This document shows positions 42,905 through 50,903 of a stretch of 57,100 nt of DNA, piece after piece. How positions within the stretch are numbered: position 1 is the first letter of the stretch; every line of letters starts with the position of its first letter. The notes under the pieces were generated by a model, which saw only the letters and a list, made by a program, of their open reading frames with translations, had not been told where the DNA came from and did no database searches. Location of the stretch: assembly GCA_944358265.1 (NCBI GenBank), contig CALVQR010000003.1, positions 1-57,100 of the forward strand. The letters run 5' to 3'. Source of the DNA: an uncultured Bacilli bacterium (lineage in GTDB: Bacteria; Bacillota_I; Bacilli_A; RF39; UBA660). Position numbers and translations under genes: made by a program.

Positions 42905-44656
42905 TTACTCCTTTTCTTGTTTTGTTCTAAGAACCTTTTTCATATAACATCCACCGCTAAAATGTTTTACACATTCTAAACATCCAACGCATTTTTTTTC
43001 ATCAATTTTATATGATATATTAAATTTTTCTCCTTCTTGCCTTTCAATATGTTTAATATTAATAGCATTAAATTTACAAACGCTTTCACAAGCCATGCAT
43101 CCAATACAAGTTTGAAACTTGGTAATTTGATTTTTAATTAACATTTCTCTTATTTTTGGATTACTAAAAATTTTTGTTTCTTTTAATACAGATACTTTTA
43201 AAATCGTTTGCCCAATCTTACCTGTTAATTTTAATATTGGTTCTTTTGTTTTTTTATCTAAAACGAAAACCTCTCCAAGTCTTTTGTTTCCAATGTTAAA
43301 ATTTATATCTCCAAAAGGTTTAAAAAGCTCATATAGAGTATCATTTATTGGTTTATTTAGTTCAAAGTTATATGCATTTTCTTCTAATACGCAAGGTTTA
43401 AAAGACAAAACAGCATTACTACTATATTTTAAACCATTACCGCCTTGTCTTGCCTTCCATCCCCCAGATGAAATATACTCTTTAGGATTAGGTTTACCAA
43501 TACGTTCTGCAAAATCCAGCAAAATATTATGAAATTTATTATATTCACTATTCATATAAATATTAGACAAATATTCAGACCAATAAGAATTATTAGGGCA
43601 GCACCAACATCCAACTCTTGAAAAGCCTTTTTTATATGCATTGTTAAATTCTAAATGTTTTGACAATATATATAACCATACATCAAAATCAAGCCAATCT
43701 ATGATAGGAGCTACCGTTTGTTGTTTGGTGATTTTTGCGCCGCTACTTTCACGTTCATATTTGCTTCTTGCAATAGATTCATTTCTTCTAAGGCCTTGAA
43801 AAGTTAATATTTTTATTTTGTTTTTAAAAGTAGAATCTATTTTACGGGTTATAGCACCGGTTTTAAATATAGTACAGCACCACCTCATAACTCTGCTAGG
43901 AGGTCCAATAACCTTACATAATTCATTAAAATCTTGTTCTTTATTTTTTGCTACTAATAAAGGAGTTGTAGGATGAGCTTTTTTAAATTTTTCCAAATAA
44001 ACACCAGTTTCAGGATATTCCAAAGTTGTATCTCCATAAATATGTATTATTTTATCAGTTCCTAAAGCACTCATTACCAAATCACTTGTAACTGTTGAAT
44101 CCTTTCCTCCCGAAAAAGATACAAACATTGAGTCTAAATTATAATTTTTAGAAATATCTTTTATATATTCATGTGCTTCTGTAACAATGGAATTTAACCT
44201 AATACTATTTGCTTTTATAAAATCCTTTATATATTGTTGCTCGTAAAACTTATCAACATATTTTTTATTTTCTTCTTGATTCTCCTCTATTATTTTTCTT
44301 ATAATATTTGCATCAATATTTTTTACAATATTTTTAATTGTAAGCTTAATTTTTTGTCCATCAACAAAATAGTTATTACCTGTTGTATTCCATATAGATT
44401 TATTAGCATATTTAAACGGTGTACCCTCAATTGCTTCTAAAAGTAATCGTTCTTCAGGGAAAACAGGTCTAACATCTGTTCCCATATAATTTGCCTTTTT
44501 ACCACATATAGGGCAGATTTTATCGAATAAAGGAATATTACATTGATCACAATAATATATTTCGGACTTATCTAAAAAAGTTCTACTATTACACACAGGG
44601 CAAATACTTGATTCACATATTAAGTTATCGCACTTACTACAAATATATCTGATCAT
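42905..44656 (-). CDS. DndC/PAPS-reductase-like ATP pyrophosphatase with zinc ribbons and a ferredoxin tail
   Basis: 583 aa, longer than DndC itself (usually near 500). Residues 1-55 hold two zinc ribbons (Cys6/9/19/22 and Cys36/39/48/51). Residues 150-410 are the PP-loop enzyme: SGGKDST (182-188), IYGDTTLEYPET, RWCCTIFK and GCWCCPNN, the last two giving the Cys set that in DndC binds a [4Fe-4S] cluster. Residues 517-570 form a bacterial two-cluster ferredoxin (CIGCMACESVC; CVGCLECV...C). Expected role: activation of the DNA backbone by ATP and sulfur insertion, with built-in electron supply. First gene of the operon; ATG after GAGGAGGAATATAA. Confidence 0.85.
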   Translation of the reverse strand: MIRYICSKCDNLICESSICPVCNSRTFLDKSEIYYCDQCNIPLFDKICPICGKKANYMGTDVRPVFPEERLLLEAIEGTPFKYANKSIWNTTGNNYFVDGQKIKLTIKNIVKNIDANIIRKIIEENQEENKKYVDKFYEQQYIKDFIKANSIRLNSIVTEAHEYIKDISKNYNLDSMFVSFSGGKDSTVTSDLVMSALGTDKIIHIYGDTTLEYPETGVYLEKFKKAHPTTPLLVAKNKEQDFNELCKVIGPPSRVMRWCCTIFKTGAITRKIDSTFKNKIKILTFQGLRRNESIARSKYERESSGAKITKQQTVAPIIDWLDFDVWLYILSKHLEFNNAYKKGFSRVGCWCCPNNSYWSEYLSNIYMNSEYNKFHNILLDFAERIGKPNPKEYISSGGWKARQGGNGLKYSSNAVLSFKPCVLEENAYNFELNKPINDTLYELFKPFGDINFNIGNKRLGEVFVLDKKTKEPILKLTGKIGQTILKVSVLKETKIFSNPKIREMLIKNQITKFQTCIGCMACESVCKFNAINIKHIERQEGEKFNISYKIDEKKCVGCLECVKHFSGGCYMKKVLRTKQEKE

Positions 44657-44699
44657 TTATATTCCTCCTCGCATTAAATATAATTCTTATTACAATTAT

Positions 44700-44708
44700 A
44701 TTATATCA
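44700..44708 (-). promoter_or_regulatory. Extended -10 promoter of the defence operon
   Basis: Minus-strand TGATATAAT about 44 bp before the DndC-like start; an ACTGGA/TCCAGT inverted repeat (44715-44752) covers the -35 region and could bind a regulator. Confidence 0.55.
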
Positions 44709-44762
44709 TAATTTACTGGAGAAAAAATATTATTATTAAAATTTTATCCAGTTTTTTATTTT

Positions 44763-44787
44763 TAAAAAAAAAGTAGCAAGTGCTACT
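44763..44787 (-). terminator. Terminator of the sigma-region-4 gene
   Basis: AGTAGC-ACTT-GCTACT hairpin plus T9; it begins in the TAA stop. It separates the regulator from the operon. Confidence 0.8.
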
Positions 44788-47189
44788 TAATCTATATATT
44801 GAAGAATATCAAAATCGTTTATATCCTCTTCATAAATATCTTTACTTAAATATACACAATCAATAGAACTATCTAAATAATACAATTTTTTATTTATAAA
44901 ATTTTTAATATAAGATTCATATAAATCAATATTATATTTTTCATAAATTTCTTTCTTTATATCCTTTATATATGTTTTATCCTTGTATATAAAACTATTT
45001 ATAAATTTCTCACGTGTAGGCTGTTCCTTTGTTTTTATAAAAAGTATATTATTTTTTAGACTAATAATTTTTATGTCATTAATCGTTGAAATTAATGTTT
45101 CATAGAAACAATCAGGAAAATCATATTGCTTTAAATTTGTTAAAAAATTATCTTTATCAAGTGTATATAAATTAAAATATTCACCATCTTTTATAACCTT
45201 TTCTATTTCATCAATAAAATTTTTTATTTTTTCCTTTGTTATCCCCATATTATTAAGTTTTTTTATGGTAATAAATCTATCTTCACTTATCTTAAATAAA
45301 TCTAAATTATAGATAAATTTATATAAATAACTAGAATAAGTCGAACCTATTTTTTGCATTTCAGGTTCAACTTCGTAATACTCAGAATTAAGGATTACCT
45401 CTCTCATATACGCTTCTAAATTTGATATAGAGTTTTTCATTATGTAATTTCCTCTTAATTTATAACCTATTTTTTGCATATTTATATTATTTATCAATTT
45501 AAAATCATTAACATTAAATAATCTAGTTAGCATTTCTTTTATTGTTGAAATAGAATATATATCTTCAGTTAAATTATTTTTCATAATTGTTAATTGTTCG
45601 TCTGTAAATTCTTCACAATCACTCATTAAAATACCATTAGTAATATATTTGTTAAAATTAGTCAATAGCAGAGATCTAAATGTATTAATCTTATGTCCAT
45701 AATTTTGATGCACATATTCTGTAAAATCATCTAAACTAATTGGTGATAATTCATGTATCAGACCTTCAACAAATTCAAGTTTGTCACTACAATCTATAAG
45801 AAGATCTGGCATTCTAGAAAAAACAATTTTATTGTTATTTGTGTTTATAACTTTTCTCAATAAATTATGTAACTCATATTCGTCTCTAATATCAATATTC
45901 TTCATTAAAAGACTATTGTTATTAAAGAAAAATTCTGCAGAATAATCTCCTGGCTCAACATTTAACATATTATTTAATTCTGTAATATCGTTTTCTTCAA
46001 GGGCATTAATATCATAATATCTGTAGTATTTCCCTGCTCCGCATAAAATATTTTGCATTCTATTTAAAATAGAATCTATATTTCTAAAATCCTGTTCAGA
46101 TAATTCTTCTAAATTAAGTGAAAAATTTTTTATTAATTTATTATACTCATCAATTATTTCGGAATATTCTATTGTTTTATTAAATCTTTTTATTATTGCA
46201 AGTAATATATTGTTACGCTTTGCAGCAATATATTCTCCACAATAACTTATCAAATTATATTTTCTTTTTAATACATTTAACTGTTTTTGACTTAAATTCA
46301 ATTCATCTAGCATATCTGATGGATCTTTTTCCCCTAGTTTATACTTTTCTTTTAAAAAATAATATACTATCGGACTTTCATTATAAAATTCACTAAATAA
46401 ATACGAATCAAAATTATATGTTTGAAAAGTTTCTAAATATTTTTCTTCTTCTCTGGTCGGGCTAATTTTTTTTAGTTCTTTAGAAACAATTTGTCTTATT
46501 CTTTCACGGGTAACATTATATTCAATACCTATACTTTCAAGTGTCATTCCGCTTAGTTTTTTTAAAACAATATCATAATGTCCTTTATTACTAATTTTAT
46601 TTAATTCAGAAATCAATTTTGGCTTTACTAGAGAAAAAATCTCGTCTTTTTTATTTATTAATTTATTATTTGTTAAACTAAAAAGTAAATCATCTAAAGT
46701 TTCAATTGAATAATTTTTTTCTACTAGCATTTCTTTAATTTGGTTATATGTAAAATCATTATATTCAAAATTCTTCTTTATTAGGTAAAATAATATTTTA
46801 GAAGATAGTTCTAAATGTATATCATTTTCCCTTAAAAAAGAGTCATAACTTTTCATAATTTTTTTATAAGTTGAATCAGTAATAAAGTCTCTTTTTAATA
46901 ATTTTTCATCTATATCATTTATATTAATATTATTTTTTTTAAGCAATTGGATTATTCCTATTGATAATCCGTAAATAGTTAAATCATAGATGGAATAATC
47001 TTTATCAGAGTTAACAGCCATAGGAAGTATATCTTTAATTTTTTCTACTTTCTGGCTTTTTTCTCCTAAAACTTTATTTAAACAATCTGGATCATTTGCA
47101 ATATTGTATAATTTAATATTATTATCATATAATCTTTTCACTGTTGTATAAGCTATACCATAGTCGCAAAGTAAAAAAATAGACTTCAT
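44787..47189 (-). CDS. Large protein with sigma-70 region-4 HTH, upstream of the defence operon
   Basis: 800 aa from the ATG at 47189 (GGGAGTGAT upstream). Residues about 213-240, MTLESIGIEYNVTRERIRQI, are an almost ideal sigma-70 region 4, the part that binds -35 DNA. The remaining parts are helical and unrecognised; no region 2 is seen, so it is not a complete sigma factor. Several repeats of about 70-80 aa with a winged-helix feel (YNQIKEML..., TIKEMLTRLF, TREKFINSFI) may be DNA-binding. It has its own promoter and terminator. Probable regulator or DNA sensor of the operon 130 bp downstream. Confidence 0.7.
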   Translation of the reverse strand: MKSIFLLCDYGIAYTTVKRLYDNNIKLYNIANDPDCLNKVLGEKSQKVEKIKDILPMAVNSDKDYSIYDLTIYGLSIGIIQLLKKNNININDIDEKLLKRDFITDSTYKKIMKSYDSFLRENDIHLELSSKILFYLIKKNFEYNDFTYNQIKEMLVEKNYSIETLDDLLFSLTNNKLINKKDEIFSLVKPKLISELNKISNKGHYDIVLKKLSGMTLESIGIEYNVTRERIRQIVSKELKKISPTREEEKYLETFQTYNFDSYLFSEFYNESPIVYYFLKEKYKLGEKDPSDMLDELNLSQKQLNVLKRKYNLISYCGEYIAAKRNNILLAIIKRFNKTIEYSEIIDEYNKLIKNFSLNLEELSEQDFRNIDSILNRMQNILCGAGKYYRYYDINALEENDITELNNMLNVEPGDYSAEFFFNNNSLLMKNIDIRDEYELHNLLRKVINTNNNKIVFSRMPDLLIDCSDKLEFVEGLIHELSPISLDDFTEYVHQNYGHKINTFRSLLLTNFNKYITNGILMSDCEEFTDEQLTIMKNNLTEDIYSISTIKEMLTRLFNVNDFKLINNINMQKIGYKLRGNYIMKNSISNLEAYMREVILNSEYYEVEPEMQKIGSTYSSYLYKFIYNLDLFKISEDRFITIKKLNNMGITKEKIKNFIDEIEKVIKDGEYFNLYTLDKDNFLTNLKQYDFPDCFYETLISTINDIKIISLKNNILFIKTKEQPTREKFINSFIYKDKTYIKDIKKEIYEKYNIDLYESYIKNFINKKLYYLDSSIDCVYLSKDIYEEDINDFDILQYID

Positions 47190-47251
47190 ATCAATCACTC
47201 CCAAAATTAAAGGTATTAAATAGAATAATTTGTTAATTAAAATTTGTTTAT

Positions 47252-47260
47252 ATTATATCA
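47252..47260 (-). promoter_or_regulatory. Extended -10 promoter of the sigma-region-4 gene
   Basis: Minus-strand TGATATAAT about 62 bp before the start. Confidence 0.5.
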
Positions 47261-47333
47261 TAAAATATGAATTATTAGTGTTATATACAGCAATTTATCA
47301 TTCTACAAGTGATAAAATAATTTGTTTTTTAAC

Positions 47334-47738
47334 TCACTTTAAATAATCAATATTTATAATATTTTCAAAAGCAATTTTTGACCTATTAGATATAATAATA
47401 ACTTTCTTATCTATATCTATTTTTTTTACTGTTCCAGTCAATTCTTTGTATTCTCCACCTAGTTTCTTATTATCTGGAACATAATACTTTAATGTCACCT
47501 GTGGATGAGAATTAATATTCTCCTTAATTTTATTTAATTCATTATTAATACGTTCTTTACTTTCATCACTTAATTCTATTTTCCTATATGTTAAACGTGC
47601 CACCTCTTTTATTTCTTCATCATATCCTGTTAGTGCAGCAAATGGAGCGAATTGAGCAGCTCTATTATACATTGTCATTGGCTTTCTTGTTTTAGATACA
47701 TGATGTGTTAAATTAATTATATCTTCATATTTATTCAT
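47334..47738 (-). CDS. YolD-like protein
   Basis: 134 aa from the ATG at 47738 (TTGGAGGTCATC upstream). MTMYNRAAQFAPFAALTGYDE is the YolD-like signature, with a C-terminal beta domain. In plasmids, phages and ICEs YolD is encoded next to UvrX-type polymerases, as here (8-base overlap), and is thought to act with them in the mutagenic response. Confidence 0.88.
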   Translation of the reverse strand: MNKYEDIINLTHHVSKTRKPMTMYNRAAQFAPFAALTGYDEEIKEVARLTYRKIELSDESKERINNELNKIKENINSHPQVTLKYYVPDNKKLGGEYKELTGTVKKIDIDKKVIIISNRSKIAFENIINIDYLK

Positions 47739-49233
47739 GATGACCTCCAATTTGTTTATTACGTTCAATTGCAGTAGCACCTTCTGTTAAATTTATTCCC
47801 TTTAATATTGAGTTTTTACCATACTTATTTTTTATTTTTAACATCACTTCTTGTATTTTTATGTCTTTTTCTTCTTCGATTTTTTGTTTCATCTTTTTTC
47901 TTTCTTCTTCTTCATAATTAGTAAATAAATTTATTTGTTCAAAAGATTTATTTTCCTTTTTAATATCACTGCTTACCAATTTATTTACAGATAAATTAAT
48001 TTTTCTTATTAACAGTAAAGGATTTGAAATTTGTTCAAACAATTTAACAAAATTTTTGATAATAACACTAGAGGATGATGTTTTATGATTTAGATTAATT
48101 GTGCCATGTGAATGTTTTGGGATTTTTCTTCCGTAAATATCAATTGTGATTTCACCAAAATATTTATCAAATATTTGATGATTAGTTAAATTTTCTACAT
48201 CATAAGATATTGTTAAAACAAGTTGATCAGTTTCTAAATGCTTATTTACAAGTTCTAATGCTAAATTATCTGCCATCTCTTGTACAATAACTTTTGCTTT
48301 TTTATTATCATATGGTTCATGCAAAACTTGACCAGAACTCAAACTAGTTGTTGAGGGTTTATAACTTTTAGCAATTTCAATTGTACACGGTTCCCATCCC
48401 CATGCATGATCAATTAATAATTCTGCATTAATTCCAAATAATTTATATAATAAATCTTCATTATAATGTGAACATCTTGCAACATCTCCCATTGTAAACA
48501 TATTATTTTTCTCAAGTTTCTCTGCTATTCCTTTACCAACTCTCCAAAAATCTGTTATAGGTTTATGATTCCATAATTTTTTTCTAAAAGTTTTTTCATC
48601 CAGTTCGGCAATTCTTACCCCAAATTCATTAGGTTTTGCCTTTTTTGCAACTATATCCATTGCAATTTTGGCTAAAAACATATTAGTTCCAATACCTGCT
48701 GTTGCAGTAATACCAGTTGTCTCATAGACATCTTTTATTAATTTTGTTACTAGTTCTCTAGGTGTACATTTATAAAGTGATATATACTCAGTTATATCTA
48801 TAAAAACCTCATCTATTGAATAAACCAATATATCTTCGGGAGCAATATATTTCAAATATATGCTATATATCTTTGAACTGTATTTCATATAATATGCCAT
48901 TCTTGGATGAGCTATTATAAAGTCCAATTCTAAACTTTTATTATTCTTTAATTCGGAATCCAAGTATGATTTACCAACAAATTTTTTATAATTGTTATTT
49001 TTCCTACGCTGATAATTTATTTCTTTTATTTTTTGTTTTACCTCATAAAGTCTAGCTCTACCGCCTATACCATATTGTTTTAGCGACGGGCTTACAGCTA
49101 AGCAAATAGTTTTATCAGTTCTAGATTCATCTGCAACAACCAAATTTGTATTTAACGGTTCCAATTTTCTTTCTACACATTCTACAGAAGCGTAAAAACT
49201 TTTAAGATCTATACACATATAAACTCTATTCAT
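47731..49233 (-). CDS. Y-family DNA polymerase (UvrX/ImpB-type)
   Basis: 500 aa from the ATG at 49233 (GAGGTGGTAAAA upstream). Translesion polymerase: CIDLKSFYASVECVER (first metal Asp and fingers), YSIDEVFIDIT (second metal pair), TATAGIGTNMFLAKIAMD, and the little-finger domain after 330. Belongs to the mobile-element UvrX branch. Extended -10 at 49252-49260; no LexA box is obvious. Likely helps the element survive DNA damage. Confidence 0.94.
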   Translation of the reverse strand: MNRVYMCIDLKSFYASVECVERKLEPLNTNLVVADESRTDKTICLAVSPSLKQYGIGGRARLYEVKQKIKEINYQRRKNNNYKKFVGKSYLDSELKNNKSLELDFIIAHPRMAYYMKYSSKIYSIYLKYIAPEDILVYSIDEVFIDITEYISLYKCTPRELVTKLIKDVYETTGITATAGIGTNMFLAKIAMDIVAKKAKPNEFGVRIAELDEKTFRKKLWNHKPITDFWRVGKGIAEKLEKNNMFTMGDVARCSHYNEDLLYKLFGINAELLIDHAWGWEPCTIEIAKSYKPSTTSLSSGQVLHEPYDNKKAKVIVQEMADNLALELVNKHLETDQLVLTISYDVENLTNHQIFDKYFGEITIDIYGRKIPKHSHGTINLNHKTSSSSVIIKNFVKLFEQISNPLLLIRKINLSVNKLVSSDIKKENKSFEQINLFTNYEEEERKKMKQKIEEEKDIKIQEVMLKIKNKYGKNSILKGINLTEGATAIERNKQIGGHHE

Positions 49234-49251
49234 TTTTACCACCTCTTTTAT

Positions 49252-49260
49252 ATTATAGCA
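49252..49260 (-). promoter_or_regulatory. Extended -10 promoter of the polymerase/YolD pair
   Basis: Minus-strand TGCTATAAT 18 bp before the start. Confidence 0.5.
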
Positions 49261-49322
49261 CGAACATTTGTATTGTTTTTTAAAAGACTTAATATTTTAG
49301 AAAATTTACATTACAAAATTTA

Positions 49323-50903
49323 CTATTTTTTTATTCTGAAGTAAACAAATTGAGATGTATTTTTCCAATTATATGTACTCCATAAATCAGTTGAATCAGA
49401 AGATGGATCTACCATTTTAATTATATTTCCATTTACATTCACAACTGCAATCCAATGTTGACCTGTGCTTCCCATTACTTCAACTGCAATATAATATCCT
49501 TGCTCATAATATGTTTTTATTTTCGTGAGTTTTTCTTTTTGAGTTTTCCCATTCAAATTTACTTTTCCCACATATTCAAAGTTAGGTATCACTTTATTTA
49601 TTGCAGCATACTGTAAGTTACCTTCAGAATCAAATCCGTTATTTTCGTTTAATTTTGTTACAAAAACTCCTGGGTTAAAAGGAATTAAACTATTATTTAC
49701 ACCTGACTTTTCTATAAGAACGGAAATCGAAGTTGCTAAACAGCCAATATCACCAATTGTTTTACCAGAATTACCAAGCATGATATTAGACCATTCTGCA
49801 CCTTTTTGTCGCCAATAAATATAGTCTCCCGTTTCAGAACCATATAGCAGGTTACTCCACATGTCGTCATATTCAGAACTAGTAAGTTCTCTTATTTGTT
49901 CTTTTTGGCTTTCTGTAAAATTGTAGTTTTTCATTACATCATCTAATGATTTTGAATTAACATTCACGTATAAAATCTTTTTATCATTATTTGAAATCTG
50001 AAAAGATCCAGGATTAAAAGAAGTTGAATCATTAGTTTCATTTCTAACTTCTGTTGTGATTGTATTAAAATCATAAAAAACATTTTTTAAATTATTAACA
50101 TTTTTATCATCTAAATACATAACAATGTGAGAAGATTCATCACCTGAATATTTTACCGAATAAACAGATATTACTTCTTTCCAATTAGAATACGTAGATT
50201 CAAAAACTACCTCATCAGCCTGAGATAATAATTTTTCATTATCTACTTTTCTATATACTTCTTGATTTATCTCACTTATAACACTTGTCATAGTTCTGCT
50301 TCCTGAATCATTTGAAAAAAAGATACCAAAAACAGAACCTAATAGCATTGCAATTAAGCAAATTATGACAACTATAATTATAACAATTGCACCACCACTT
50401 GCTAATATTCCAATAAGTGAGCTTAATGCACCTATTAATGCTTTAACACCCATTACTAAACCTCTTGCTATTGCCATAACCATAATTCTTGAAGTTCTTG
50501 CCATGCTAATTGCTAATTTTTTACCTTGTATAAACATTTGCTTCCCGACATTGTTTATCTTATTGACATTTTTTGTTACATTTTTAATATCACTTGCTCG
50601 CCTTTTTATTTTATTAACAGTATGACTTTTTATCTTTTTCTTTTGAATTTTTTTCTTTATTACATCTTTAGCTTTACTTGATGATGCACTAACATTGTGG
50701 AGTGATTCATCTTTTAATCTATTTGTATAATATTTTATTTTTTCTGAACCGTATTCATTTACATCTGCATCATTATTATTTACCCCGTTTGATTGCCGAT
50801 TTAATGATACTATCGGATCTTTAATTCTTTCGGTCCACGTACTTGCTTTATTAAGTGTTTTTATTCCTTTATTAGATTTATCTTTTGTTTTTATATCTTT
50901 CAT
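49323..50903 (-). CDS. Type IV secretion membrane protein with C39-like peptidase domain
   Basis: 526 aa. A basic, Lys/Asn-rich cytoplasmic part (1-155) leads to one or two membrane segments (about 158-200). An extracytoplasmic stalk (205-370) follows, then a papain-like C39-type domain with Cys in GDIGCLATS (near 384), His in GQHWIAV (near 483) and MVDPSSDS. Elements of this type usually carry an NlpC/P60 or lysozyme VirB1 equivalent to open the wall; a C39-like domain would take that place. Start overlaps the VirB4 stop (ATGA). Confidence 0.75.
   Translation of the reverse strand: MKDIKTKDKSNKGIKTLNKASTWTERIKDPIVSLNRQSNGVNNNDADVNEYGSEKIKYYTNRLKDESLHNVSASSSKAKDVIKKKIQKKKIKSHTVNKIKRRASDIKNVTKNVNKINNVGKQMFIQGKKLAISMARTSRIMVMAIARGLVMGVKALIGALSSLIGILASGGAIVIIIVVIICLIAMLLGSVFGIFFSNDSGSRTMTSVISEINQEVYRKVDNEKLLSQADEVVFESTYSNWKEVISVYSVKYSGDESSHIVMYLDDKNVNNLKNVFYDFNTITTEVRNETNDSTSFNPGSFQISNNDKKILYVNVNSKSLDDVMKNYNFTESQKEQIRELTSSEYDDMWSNLLYGSETGDYIYWRQKGAEWSNIMLGNSGKTIGDIGCLATSISVLIEKSGVNNSLIPFNPGVFVTKLNENNGFDSEGNLQYAAINKVIPNFEYVGKVNLNGKTQKEKLTKIKTYYEQGYYIAVEVMGSTGQHWIAVVNVNGNIIKMVDPSSDSTDLWSTYNWKNTSQFVYFRIKK

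Noticed and set aside
32467..44656. Calling the operon a standard Dnd or BREX type 4 system
   Set aside because: DndE, DptFGH, PglZ and BrxL are not recognisable, and the helicase and small genes do not fit either layout as I know them.
44715..44752. ACTGGA...TCCAGT followed by T-run as a plus-strand terminator
   Set aside because: No plus-strand gene ends there and the loop is 26 bases; an operator for the minus-strand promoter is more likely.
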